From positions 1 to 11,088 of the forward strand of contig JACRON010000178.1 in assembly GCA_016214425.1 (NCBI GenBank): DNA of 11,088 nucleotides, in the 5' to 3' direction. This stretch comes from Nitrospirota bacterium. GTDB taxonomy: Bacteria > Nitrospirota > CAKKRA01 > 9FT-COMBO-42-15. The position numbers and the translations under genes are program-made. This document shows positions 1 to 7,270 of this stretch, piece by piece (the first letter of the stretch is position 1; each line of letters begins with the position of its first letter). Under the pieces are notes generated by a model. It did no database searches. It saw only the letters and a list, made by a program, of their open reading frames with translations, and was not told the DNA's origin.

Positions 1-436
1 GGTTGCATTTAATGCAATGAATCCTGTTGGCCTGGCGCCGAAGGTACATATTGATGAAAAGATATTAATCGGCATTGCTATATCAGTAGCAACAGCAGGG
101 ATACTCCTATCATGGCTGATGTATCTGATAAGAACAGGCATTCCAGATGCGCTTTCAAGGACATTTTCGCCAATATATAAACTTTTTTTAAATAAATGGT
201 ATGTTGACGAGATATACGATGCCATTATTGTAAATCCTGTTAAGAGATTTTCTGTATTTTTATGGAATAGATTTGACGAGGCTGTTATTGACGGTATTGT
301 AAACGGAACAGCAAAGATAATAGAATTGTTCAGCAAAGAACTCAGAAGATTGCAAACAGGCTATGTTCACCACTATGCCTTTGGAATGGCATTAGGTCTG
401 GCTGCGATGCTAAGTCTGTATTTGATATTCAGATAA
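1..436 (+). CDS. nuoL: NADH-quinone oxidoreductase subunit L, C-terminal part (partial at window start)
   Basis: This is the 3' end of the largest antiporter-like membrane subunit of respiratory complex I, which moves protons across the inner membrane. The frame is open from base 2, so the visible Met at 17 is internal and the gene begins upstream. About 144 residues remain. They show a transmembrane helix (ILIGIAISVATAGILLSWLM), then the amphipathic stretch NKWYVDEIYDAIIVNPVKR with WNRFDEAVIDGIVNG, which fits the long lateral helix typical of NuoL. The last segment, LRRLQTGYVHHYAFGMALG, is the characteristic final NuoL membrane helix. The stop lies 15 bp before nuoM, so the two are almost certainly co-transcribed. 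Identification rests on these C-terminal signatures and on gene order; the proton-channel residues lie outside the window. Confidence 0.95.
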   Translation, partial: VAFNAMNPVGLAPKVHIDEKILIGIAISVATAGILLSWLMYLIRTGIPDALSRTFSPIYKLFLNKWYVDEIYDAIIVNPVKRFSVFLWNRFDEAVIDGIVNGTAKIIELFSKELRRLQTGYVHHYAFGMALGLAAMLSLYLIFR

Positions 437-451
437 AACTATTAGGAGATT

Positions 452-1951
452 ATGATGCCCAATATATTATCCATAATAACCTTCTTGCCCTTGCTCGGCG
501 CAGTGCTGCTCCTTTTTCTTTTAAACAATAAGAGCAAGGATTCAGTAAAGGGTTTTGCGCTTATAATCTCAATCCTGACCTTCTTTGTCTCTCTTGGCAT
601 GCTTTACAATTTTAATCCCGCAACACACCAGATGCAGATGATAGAGAAATACGACTGGATACCATCCTTTGGCATCCAGTATTATTTAGGTGTTGACGGT
701 ATAAGCGTATTAATGATACTCCTTACAACATTCCTCTCAGTTGTTGCTGTCCTTGCCTCATGGAAGGCAATAGAGGAGCGGGTCAAGGAATACATGATTT
801 CCCTGCTCGTATTAGAGACAGGTATGCTCGGTGTATTTGTCTCCTTAGACTTTTTCCTCTTTTACATATTCTGGGAGCTGATGCTGATTCCCATGTATCT
901 GATTATCGGCGTCTGGGGCGGGCCGAGGAAGCTTTATGCAGCGGTAAAATTCTTTCTTTATACATTAGCAGGAAGTGTTTTAATACTTCTTGGCATATTA
1001 GCTTTATATTTTGCAGGCGGAAAGACCTTTGATATATTAATGCTCTCATCTGTTCGTTTTGCATACGATTTGCAGTGGTGGGTATTCCTTGCATTCTTTA
1101 TAGGCTTTGCCATCAAGGTCCCTATGTTTCCGTTCCACACATGGCTTCCAGATGCCCATGTTGAGGCGCCAACAGCAGGCAGCATTATCCTTGCAGGCGT
1201 GTTATTAAAGATGGGCGCTTATGGATTTTTGAGGTTTTCCCTGCCAATGCTTCCAGAGGCAGTTTTTGTATTCATGCCTTTAATTTTATGGCTTTCTATT
1301 ATTGCCATAATATACGGTGCGCTTGTTGCAATGATTCAGCCTGATTTAAAAAAGCTCATTGCCTATTCATCTGTTTCTCACATGGGATTTGTTATGCTCG
1401 GCATATTCGCCTTAACACAGCAGGGTGTAGAGGGCGGCATCATCCAGATGGTTAATCACGGCATTGTTACCGGCGCATTGTTCCTCTGTGTTGGAATAAT
1501 CTATGAAAGGACGCACACAAGGCTTATTGCAGACTACGGCGGCATTGCAAAAGTAATTCCTAAATTTGCAATCTTCTTTTCCATCTTCAGCCTTGCGTCT
1601 ATTGGTCTGCCCGGCATGAACGGGTTTATTGGCGAATTTATGATACTCCTTGGCGCATTTGTCTCTAAATATGTATTAAAGACAATGGTTGTTCTCGCAT
1701 CACTCGGCATAATACTTGGCGCCGCATATATGCTCTGGATGTATCAGAGGGTTGCCTTTGGCGAGATTACAAATGAAGAAAACAAACATTTACCTGATAT
1801 AGATTTAAGGGAGACATTGCTCTTGGTCTCTTTAGCGATATTTGTATTCTGGATAGGCGTCTATCCAGAGCCATTTTTAAATATACTGCACGCAACCGTT
1901 GCAAATCTTATCCAGCAGGTGAGCGGCGCAGTAATGGTTGCAGGACAGTAG
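452..1951 (+). CDS. nuoM: NADH-quinone oxidoreductase subunit M
   Basis: This is an antiporter-like proton-translocating subunit of complex I, an integral inner-membrane protein of about 14 helices. The 499 residues match the family length. Expected charged residues are present: Glu142 in FWELMLIPMY, Lys222 in AIKVPMFPFHTWLPDAH, Lys253 in LLKMGAYG, His310 in SSVSHMGF, and Glu395 in GFIGEF, near the key Glu/Lys positions known from E. coli NuoM. GLPGMNGFIGEF is a strong family signature. Two ATG codons are adjacent (452 and 455). The AGGAG at 444-448 is only 3 nt from the first but 6 nt from the second, so translation may really begin at 455, losing one Met. The gene follows nuoL by 15 bp and is separated from nuoN by a hairpin-rich repeat. 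It looks intact and ordinary. Confidence 0.98.
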   Translation: MMPNILSIITFLPLLGAVLLLFLLNNKSKDSVKGFALIISILTFFVSLGMLYNFNPATHQMQMIEKYDWIPSFGIQYYLGVDGISVLMILLTTFLSVVAVLASWKAIEERVKEYMISLLVLETGMLGVFVSLDFFLFYIFWELMLIPMYLIIGVWGGPRKLYAAVKFFLYTLAGSVLILLGILALYFAGGKTFDILMLSSVRFAYDLQWWVFLAFFIGFAIKVPMFPFHTWLPDAHVEAPTAGSIILAGVLLKMGAYGFLRFSLPMLPEAVFVFMPLILWLSIIAIIYGALVAMIQPDLKKLIAYSSVSHMGFVMLGIFALTQQGVEGGIIQMVNHGIVTGALFLCVGIIYERTHTRLIADYGGIAKVIPKFAIFFSIFSLASIGLPGMNGFIGEFMILLGAFVSKYVLKTMVVLASLGIILGAAYMLWMYQRVAFGEITNEENKHLPDIDLRETLLLVSLAIFVFWIGVYPEPFLNILHATVANLIQQVSGAVMVAGQ

Positions 1952-1960
1952 TTAATTTTA

Positions 1961-2067
1961 AAATCCCCCTTAATCCCCCTTTTTCAAAGGGGGAAATTTT
2001 CCCCTCTATTAAGAGGGGATAAAGGGGTGTGTTCCCCTCTTTGGAAAAGAGGGGTTAGGGGAGATTT
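1961..2067. repeat. Dispersed-type repeat of three G/C hairpins between nuoM and nuoN
   Basis: About 107 bp fill most of the nuoM-nuoN gap. Three stem-loops follow one another: CCCCCTTT/AAAGGGGG (1975-1982 with 1986-1993, 3-nt loop), CCCCTCT/AGAGGGG (2001-2007 with 2012-2018), and CCCCTCTTT/AAAGAGGGG (2034-2042 with 2046-2054, 3-nt loop). The outer ends, AAATCCCCCTTAATCCCC and GGGGTTAGGGGAGATTT, are imperfect inverted repeats, so the unit looks like a small non-coding mobile repeat rather than a terminator. No T-run follows any stem. It stops 9 bp before the nuoN Shine-Dalgarno. It could modulate RNA processing between nuoM and nuoN; that is inference. Confidence 0.8.
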
Positions 2068-2088
2068 ATTTAATATGAGGATAACACT

Positions 2089-3534
2089 ATGCCGCAGTTT
2101 TTAGATTTAATGCCAATAATGCCAGAGATACTCTTAACAACACTCGCTCTGCTTTTGCTGCTTGCTGATGCAATACTCAAAAAGAGAGGCGCTGGGGCAA
2201 TTGGTGGATTGTCTATTTTTGGACTCTTATCAACTATAATCGGCGTCTATTATCTTTATGATAACAAAATGCCTGTGATTTTCTCCGGCATGTTTTCAGC
2301 AGATAACTTTTCACTATTCTTTAAGTTTATCTTTTTAATATCAGCCATTCTTACGATTCTTATTTCCTTTAAATATATAAAGGTCAGGGACATTAATATT
2401 GGCGAATATTATATCCTTATTCTTTTTGCAACAATCGGCATGATGATAATGGCGTCAGGAACTGATTTGATTTCTATCTATGTCAGCTTGGAATTGATGG
2501 CAATGTCAACATATATTCTTGCCGGCATTGAGAGGCAGCGCGCAACATCCAATGAATCTGCAATGAAATATTTTATACTCGGCGCATTTTCATCTGCACT
2601 GTTGCTTTATGGCATATCCTTTGTTTATGGCATTACAGGCACAACTAATCTTGAAAAGGTAGCAGCATATCTTTCAAATACGCCTGAAAATAATATGGCG
2701 GTTGTATTGTCGTTGATTCTTCTTGTTTCTGCCTTTGCATTTAAGATTGCTGCTGTGCCGTTTCACATGTGGACGCCTGATGTTTATCAGGGCGCGCCAA
2801 CGCCAATAACTGGCTTTATGTCTGCTGGCTCAAAGGCAGCAGGTTTTGCAGTCCTTCTAAGATTTTTATTTACTGGCATGCCTTCATTGCAGAATGAGTG
2901 GATAACTATTATTATTGTCCTGTCTATTTTAACAATGACAGTTGGAAATATTGCTGCTATAGTTCAAACGAATATAAAACGGATGCTTGCCTTTTCCAGC
3001 ATTGCCCATGCAGGTTATCTTTTGATTGCTGTTGTTACAGTATCGGATATCGGGCTCTCAAGCATATTGCTGTATCTCTTGATTTATGCCTTTATGAACA
3101 TGGGCGCCTTTGGCGTTGTGTCAATGGTTCAGAAAAAGACAGGAGAGGGCGGCCAGATAGATGACTATAAGGGCTTGGCAAAGGTATATCCCTTTGGCGC
3201 ATTTATGATGCTGCTCTTCTTGTTCTCTTTAACAGGCATACCTCCTACAGCAGGATTTATAGGCAAGTTTTATATCTTTGCAGCAGCAGTAAAAAAAGAT
3301 TTGATAGAGCTTGCTGTAATCGGCGTGATAAACAGCGCCATCTCTGCATATTATTATCTGCGTGTAATAATGTATATGTATATGAAGGAGCCTGAGGAAG
3401 ATGTGGTTTTGGAAAAGTCTGCAGCCATGACAGCGGCATTGGTAATTTCTGCAGTGTTTGTTTTGTCTTTTATTATATATTCTGAGCCTGTTGTTAATAA
3501 TATAACAAAGGCAGTGTCAGGTTTGATAAGGTAG
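2089..3534 (+). CDS. nuoN: NADH-quinone oxidoreductase subunit N
   Basis: This is the third antiporter-like proton-pumping subunit of complex I, in the inner membrane. At 481 residues it has normal length. Family residues are visible: Glu135 in YVSLELMAMSTY, Lys219 in FAFKIAAVPFHMWTPDVYQGAPTP, Lys249 in MSAGSKAAGF, His307 in SSIAHAGY, and Lys393 in GFIGKF, where NuoM has Glu. The MWTPDVYQGAPTP and LTGIPPTAGFIGKF signatures separate NuoN from NuoM and NuoL. The ATG at 2089 has GAGG 8 nt upstream (2077-2080). It is the last nuo gene here; a palindromic repeat and then a new promoter follow. It lies 137 bp from nuoM, unusually far for a nuo operon, because a repeat occupies the gap. No sign of damage. 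Confidence 0.98.
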   Translation: MPQFLDLMPIMPEILLTTLALLLLLADAILKKRGAGAIGGLSIFGLLSTIIGVYYLYDNKMPVIFSGMFSADNFSLFFKFIFLISAILTILISFKYIKVRDINIGEYYILILFATIGMMIMASGTDLISIYVSLELMAMSTYILAGIERQRATSNESAMKYFILGAFSSALLLYGISFVYGITGTTNLEKVAAYLSNTPENNMAVVLSLILLVSAFAFKIAAVPFHMWTPDVYQGAPTPITGFMSAGSKAAGFAVLLRFLFTGMPSLQNEWITIIIVLSILTMTVGNIAAIVQTNIKRMLAFSSIAHAGYLLIAVVTVSDIGLSSILLYLLIYAFMNMGAFGVVSMVQKKTGEGGQIDDYKGLAKVYPFGAFMMLLFLFSLTGIPPTAGFIGKFYIFAAAVKKDLIELAVIGVINSAISAYYYLRVIMYMYMKEPEEDVVLEKSAAMTAALVISAVFVLSFIIYSEPVVNNITKAVSGLIR

Positions 3535-3589
3535 TTGGTATTGTTGTCAAAAAGCCACAGGCCTTGCTAAAAGGCAACAGATTTTATTT

Positions 3590-3617
3590 GTAGGGGCGAA
3601 CGGCCGTTCGCCCCTAC
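3590..3617. repeat. 28-bp perfect palindrome, GTAGGGGC family, after nuoN
   Basis: GTAGGGGCGAACGG is followed at once by its exact reverse complement, CCGTTCGCCCCTAC: 14 + 14 bases with no spacer and no mismatch. The outer GTAGGGGC/GCCCCTAC is shared with copies at 5504, 7880 and 8025, while the inner arm (GAACGG) is private to this copy. There is no T-run, so it is not a classical terminator, though it may protect or end the nuo transcript. Confidence 0.9.
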
Positions 3618-3692
3618 GATGCGCAATTTCATTGAAAAATAAGGGAATATTCATAATTAAGTAATTCAATAATTTCAGGCACATAGTTTGCA

Positions 3693-3751
3693 GATAAAAA
3701 ATACAAAAAAACTAAAATTTGCTTGACAAAAAAAAATATGAGTGCTATAGT
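3693..3751 (+). promoter_or_regulatory. Sigma-70 type promoter with UP-like A-tract, upstream of the first porin gene
   Basis: A perfect -35 TTGACA (3723-3728) and a good -10 TATAGT (3746-3751) are separated by exactly 17 bp. The 28 bases before the -35 are nearly all A/T with A-tracts (3693-3720), resembling an UP element. Transcription would start near 3758 and give a leader of about 280 nt before the porin ATG at 4038. This is the only convincing promoter in the window and suggests strong expression. Both boxes are seen directly; strength is inferred. Confidence 0.8.
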
Positions 3752-3757
3752 TTTGGC

Positions 3758-4037
3758 GTTTTATAACACCCGTAAATATTAGTAAAAATTTAGTAAAAAT
3801 CAGGTATGTTAGGAGCAAGGCTATCAAGATGGTGGAACATTTATTTATTTTAGGTTCTTTGGTTTGGAATTATAATCTTAATTTATTAGTGAAAAGGGGG
3901 TGATGGGGAAATAATTTTAAGTAGCTAAGGTATTATGGAGTTAGGGATGAGGGAGGTAGAAATTCCTGCAAACAGCTTCAAGCAGGGATGCTGAGAAAGA
4001 AAGTTTCACATTTTGAATTTATTAAAAGGAGGTAGGC
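3758..4037 (+). other. Long 5' leader of the first porin gene, no gene recognised
   Basis: About 280 nt lie between the predicted start of transcription and the porin ATG. I see a direct repeat AGTAAAAAT (3781-3789 and 3792-3800), a weak stem CCTGC/GCAGG near 3965-3986, and a good Shine-Dalgarno AGGAGG at 4027-4032, 5 nt before the ATG. Two very short frames, 15 codons from 3806 and 19 codons from 3935, have no convincing ribosome site. I recognise no known riboswitch core. Long leaders of outer-membrane protein mRNAs are often sites of stability or small-RNA control, but nothing here proves that. Confidence 0.45.
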
Positions 4038-5477
4038 ATGAAGAAAGCATTAGTAATACTAATTGGAGTTTTGATGGCCGTAATGTTTGCGGCCGAGTCC
4101 TATGCCGCAATAGAAGTCGGCGGGACAATTGATGTAAGAGGCAGATGGAGAGAGAACAACAATGATTTAAACAAGGATGCATCTGGCAGCACAGCATTCT
4201 GGCAGGAGAAGGTAAATATCTGGGTAGATGCAAAGATTGCAGAGGGATTAAAGGGCTATGTAGAATTGCAGAGCGGTGGCGGTGCATCAAAAGGCTGGTT
4301 TACATTAGGAACTGGACGTACTAATGCGGATTCAGCTCCCAACTCATTTTTTTATGAGAACGAAGCATTAGGGGGTATTCAAATCCGCTATGCCTATATT
4401 GATTTCATGATCCCAAGCACACCAGTAGGCATCAAGATTGGCCATTTCCCTGTTGTCCTTGGACACAGCATCTGGGCAAATACTGGAATCTGGGGTTCAG
4501 ATGGCCTTCTGATTTATGCAATGCCAATTAAAGAGTTAATGATTGGTCTTGGTACATTAAAGGGCTTTGACACAGCAACTAACTCAGAGCGTGCAGATGC
4601 AGACCTTTATGTGTTATTGGCAAACTACACCTTTATGCCAAAGAATACAGTAGGATTCAATGCATCATATGTTAATAGGGCTGGCGGCAACAATAATATA
4701 TTAAGCAATGAATACTGGGCTGACCAGTCAGCAGGCGGTGCAGCAAATGATGCAGCTAATACACAGGCATTTAATCTAATCAATAATGTAAAGTTTTGGA
4801 ATGTAATGCTTACCGTAGATGGTGCATTAGATATGGGTCTTGGCTATAAATTTGAGATTGACAAGCAGTTTGGCAAGATTACAACAGGGGCAACCACAGG
4901 GCCAGCAACTGCTACAGACTTTAAGATGAGCGGTCTTGCATTCTTAGCAGGTGCAGATTTCAAGATTGCGAATATTGCAAAGGTTGGTCTTGATGTAGCT
5001 TATGGTTCAGGTGATAAGTGCACTGCATGGGTTGCAACAACTGCTGGAAGCAACTGCTCATCCTCAGGTGATAAGTTTGAAGGATATGTAAATTTCAATG
5101 ACTATGCTTATACAATGATATATGAAGATATCGTTGGCCAGAAGAGGGCAGCCAGCTCGCTAACAGCAGCAGATCTCGGTCTCTATAACACCATGTATGC
5201 AAAACTCGGCGCTGGCGCAACACCAATAAAGGATATGAGCATTGACCTCAATGTTTATTATCTTAGGGCAGTAAAAGAATACTATTATGCTCAGAAGAAG
5301 AATATCGGGCTTGAGGCTGATTTGATCTTCGGTTATAATATCTACAAAAATCTGAAGTGGACATTTATGGCTGGTTATTTCTTCCCAGGAAATCACTATG
5401 ATGAAATCAACTCCGCTGATACAGTGAAGGGCGATGCAGCTTGGGCATTTGAGCAGAAACTCAGCCTGAAGTTCTAA
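4038..5477 (+). CDS. Outer-membrane beta-barrel porin-like protein (paralogue 1)
   Basis: A 479-residue predicted outer-membrane protein. It opens with a signal peptide (MKKALVILIGVLMAVMFAAESYA, cleavage likely after Ala23), and the mature chain begins AIEVGGTIDVRGRWREN. The remainder shows alternating amphipathic strands with many Tyr, Gly, Asn and Asp, and it ends in FEQKLSLKF; a C-terminal Phe is the usual barrel-assembly signal. Cys328 and Cys340 (11 residues between) may form a disulphide-closed loop, flanked by two GDK motifs. It sits behind a strong promoter and long leader and ahead of an intrinsic terminator, and a close paralogue follows 197 bp downstream. The general class is well supported, but the substrate is unknown, and I cannot assign a named porin family. 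It could be a general diffusion porin or a solute-specific channel. Confidence 0.85.
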   Translation: MKKALVILIGVLMAVMFAAESYAAIEVGGTIDVRGRWRENNNDLNKDASGSTAFWQEKVNIWVDAKIAEGLKGYVELQSGGGASKGWFTLGTGRTNADSAPNSFFYENEALGGIQIRYAYIDFMIPSTPVGIKIGHFPVVLGHSIWANTGIWGSDGLLIYAMPIKELMIGLGTLKGFDTATNSERADADLYVLLANYTFMPKNTVGFNASYVNRAGGNNNILSNEYWADQSAGGAANDAANTQAFNLINNVKFWNVMLTVDGALDMGLGYKFEIDKQFGKITTGATTGPATATDFKMSGLAFLAGADFKIANIAKVGLDVAYGSGDKCTAWVATTAGSNCSSSGDKFEGYVNFNDYAYTMIYEDIVGQKRAASSLTAADLGLYNTMYAKLGAGATPIKDMSIDLNVYYLRAVKEYYYAQKKNIGLEADLIFGYNIYKNLKWTFMAGYFFPGNHYDEINSADTVKGDAAWAFEQKLSLKF

Positions 5478-5503
5478 AAAAAAGAAATAAGAACACAGAT
5501 TAT

Positions 5504-5532
5504 GTAGGGGCAGGTTTTAAACCTGCCCCTAC
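5504..5532. repeat. 29-bp palindrome, GTAGGGGC family, between the porin genes
   Basis: GTAGGGGCAGGTTT, one T, then the exact reverse complement AAACCTGCCCCTAC: 14 + 1 + 14 bases with no mismatch. Same architecture as the copy in uvrC at 7880, with a different inner arm. It lies 26 bp after the stop of the first porin and 3 bp before a separate terminator stem. Confidence 0.9.
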
Positions 5533-5535
5533 TAT

Positions 5536-5568
5536 GAGGGTTTTCCTCGCAAGGGAAGCCCTCTTTTT
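5536..5568 (+). terminator. Intrinsic terminator after porin paralogue 1
   Basis: GAGGG (5536-5540) pairs with CCCTC (5559-5563), with further pairing of TTCC and GGAA inside and a loop rich in CGCAA, followed directly by TTTTT (5564-5568). This is a good rho-independent terminator on the + strand. Because I see no promoter before the second porin gene, some read-through may feed that gene. Confidence 0.7.
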
Positions 5569-5610
5569 GTTAGGGGGGGGATGTTTCCTACAATTTTGTT
5601 GCCCATTGCC

Positions 5611-5657
5611 CTTCCCTCTCCTCTTAGGGGAGAGGGTTAGGGTGAGGGTGAAGGGAA
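5611..5657. repeat. CCCTCTCC hairpin repeat upstream of porin paralogue 2
   Basis: CCCTCTCC (5614-5621) pairs with GGAGAGGG (5629-5636) across a 7-nt loop, followed by GTTAGGGTGAGGGTGAAGGG. The shape matches a widely dispersed class of CCCTCTCCC...GGGAGAGGG intergenic repeats seen in many bacterial genomes. It ends 4 bp before the AGGAGGTGG ribosome site of the next gene, so the folded RNA could affect translation of paralogue 2 (inference). Confidence 0.6.
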
Positions 5658-5674
5658 AATGAGGAGGTGGTTTA

Positions 5675-7084
5675 ATGAAAGAATTTTTTGGTTTGCTACT
5701 TGGAATGCTAATGATTATTGTGGCAGCCTCTGATGCCCTTGCAGAGATAACAGTCGGTGGGACAATTGATGTAAGAGGCAGATGGCGCGAGAACAACAAT
5801 GATTTAAACAAGGATGCATCTGGCAACACAGCATACTGGGAAGAGAAGGTAAACCTCTGGGTAGATGCAAAGATTGCAGAGGGATTGAGAGGATATGTGG
5901 AATTACAAAGCGCTGGTGCTGATGGTTTTCAGACATGGGGCACTTCACGTACAAATACTGATACAGCGCCAAACTCCTTTTTTAATGAAAACCGCGGATT
6001 GTCCCTTTTGGAGATCAGATATGCCTATATTGATTTTATGATTCCGAAAACTCCTGTTGGCATTAAAATTGGCCACTTTCCTGTTGTTCTCGGCCACAGC
6101 ATCTGGACAGATACATCCTACTGGGGCTCTGATGGTTTAATGATATCTTCTTCACCAATTAAAGAGCTATCAATCGGCCTTGGCACATTAAAGATCCGTG
6201 AAACAGCAACCAACGCAGAGCGCTCGGATGCAGACCTTTATGTATTGATGGCAAATTATACATTCATTCCAAAGAATACAGCTGGATTTAACGCATCCTA
6301 TATTAATAGGAGCGGTGGAAAAAATAATATATTAAGTAACGGATACTGGAGCGGTCTATCAGCAAATGGAGCTGCTTTTAATGCAATTAATGATATGAAA
6401 TTCTGGAATATCATGCTTACAGTTGATGGCTCATTAGACTTTGGGTTGAACTACAAGTTTGAGATTGACAAGCAGTTTGGTAAGTTTACAACAGGGGCAA
6501 CTACAGGTGTGGCAACTGCTGCAGATTTAAAAGGGAGCGGTCTTGCGTTTCTCCTCGGTGCAAGCTATGGAATCGGCGAGATTGCAGAGGTGAAATTTAA
6601 TGCTGCTTATGGTTCTGGCGACAAGTGCGCCACCTGGTCAGGTACCTCAACAGGCAGCGCCTGTTCAACAACTGGCGATAAGTTTGAGGGATATTTGAGC
6701 TTCAACAACTATGGCTATACAATGGTATATGAGGATATAGTCGGCCAGAAGACAGGTATAAGCACAATGGGAAGCGGTGACTTTGGTTTATATAACACCA
6801 TGTATATCAATGTCGGCGCTGGCGCTACGCCATTAAAGGATATGAGTGTAGGCCTTGACATCTATTATCTCAGGGCAATGAAAGAGTTCTACTACGGCCA
6901 GAAGAAAAATCTTGGCTGGGAGGTGGATTTGAACTTTGGGTATCAGATATACAAGAACCTGAAGTGGACGCTCCTTGCTGGCTATTTTCTTCCCGGAAAC
7001 CACTACAAGGCAGTCAATTCCACAGATACTGTAAAGGACGATGCAGCATGGGCATTTGAGCAGGTGCTAAGCCTGAGCTTCTAA
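5675..7084 (+). CDS. Outer-membrane beta-barrel porin-like protein (paralogue 2)
   Basis: A 469-residue paralogue of the preceding gene, with well over half of aligned residues identical by eye. The signal peptide MKEFFGLLLGMLMIIVAASDALA ends in an Ala-Leu-Ala cleavage site after residue 23. The mature chain EITVGGTIDVRGRWREN and the C-terminal FEQVLSLSF repeat the barrel pattern with terminal Phe. Cys318 and Cys330 keep the same 11-residue spacing as in the first copy. The main length difference is about 8 residues lost near 226-235 (SGLSANGAAFNAIN here), plus small loop changes near 80-90, as expected for surface loops. AGGAGG at 5662-5667 lies 7 nt before the ATG. No own promoter is visible between the first terminator and this start. 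Likely a second porin with altered loops; substrate unknown. Confidence 0.85.
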   Translation: MKEFFGLLLGMLMIIVAASDALAEITVGGTIDVRGRWRENNNDLNKDASGNTAYWEEKVNLWVDAKIAEGLRGYVELQSAGADGFQTWGTSRTNTDTAPNSFFNENRGLSLLEIRYAYIDFMIPKTPVGIKIGHFPVVLGHSIWTDTSYWGSDGLMISSSPIKELSIGLGTLKIRETATNAERSDADLYVLMANYTFIPKNTAGFNASYINRSGGKNNILSNGYWSGLSANGAAFNAINDMKFWNIMLTVDGSLDFGLNYKFEIDKQFGKFTTGATTGVATAADLKGSGLAFLLGASYGIGEIAEVKFNAAYGSGDKCATWSGTSTGSACSTTGDKFEGYLSFNNYGYTMVYEDIVGQKTGISTMGSGDFGLYNTMYINVGAGATPLKDMSVGLDIYYLRAMKEFYYGQKKNLGWEVDLNFGYQIYKNLKWTLLAGYFLPGNHYKAVNSTDTVKDDAAWAFEQVLSLSF

Positions 7085-7112
7085 GAGCTTGTTAAAAAAC
7101 TAAACAATCTCT

Positions 7113-7145
7113 GATTACACAGATAAGAATCAAGATTACACAGAT
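7113..7145. repeat. Tandem GATTACACAGAT direct repeat
   Basis: The 12-mer GATTACACAGAT occurs at 7113-7124 and again at 7134-7145, giving a 21-bp period. A shorter related piece, ACACAGATT, lies after the first porin stop near 5494. It is non-coding and looks like a small intergenic repeat. No function is apparent. Confidence 0.6.
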
Positions 7146-7164
7146 TAAAACCGTGCCTACAGCA

Positions 7165-7222
7165 GGGCGGCCCTATGTGGTCGCCCAAATCAAAACAGGG
7201 CGATTCACCGAATCGCCCCTAC
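7165..7222. repeat. Composite of two GGGCG hairpins, GTAGGGGC family
   Basis: Two stems lie side by side: GGGCGGCC/GGTCGCCC (7165-7172 with 7179-7186, one G-U pair) and GGGCGATTC/GAATCGCCC (7198-7206 with 7210-7218, perfect, 3-nt loop). The second ends in CGCCCCTAC, the family's right end. The left flank reads GCCTACAGCAGGGCG, a degenerate left end. It looks like two family members fused or a larger paired unit, located just before the RAYT remnant. Confidence 0.7.
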
Positions 7223-7225
7223 AAC

Positions 7226-7258
7226 AAAGGGCAGCCAATAGGCTGCCCTTTTTGTTTT
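7226..7258 (+). terminator. Intrinsic terminator after porin paralogue 2
   Basis: AAAGGGCAGCC (7226-7236), loop AATA, then GGCTGCCCTTT (7241-7251), running into TTTTTGTTTT. This is an 11-bp perfect stem with a T-tract, a textbook rho-independent terminator. It closes the porin transcription unit and separates it from the transposase remnant and uvrC. Confidence 0.85.
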
Positions 7259-7270
7259 ATATCCAAATAT

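Noticed and set aside
903..1185. Reverse-strand open frames inside nuoM
   Set aside because: They overlap conserved nuoM coding sequence, have no ribosome site, and show no recognisable protein features.
3561..3585. GCCTT/AAGGC stem with ATTTTATTTG as a nuo operon terminator
   Set aside because: The stem has only 5 pairs and the T-run is interrupted. Too weak to list as a feature.
3590..3617. Palindrome after nuoN as an intrinsic terminator
   Set aside because: No T-run follows, and identical architecture occurs inside coding sequence, so it is better explained as a family repeat.
3935..3994. 19-codon leader peptide (MELGMREVEIPANSFKQGC) ahead of the first porin
   Set aside because: There is no clear Shine-Dalgarno and no regulatory codon run, and frames this short occur by chance.
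4006..4290. Reverse-strand frame across the start of the first porin, with a similar one at 5715-5972 across the second
   Set aside because: The two resemble each other only because the porin genes are paralogous. Composition (Leu, Ser, Pro, Cys, His rich) is that of a shadow frame, and no start signal is visible.
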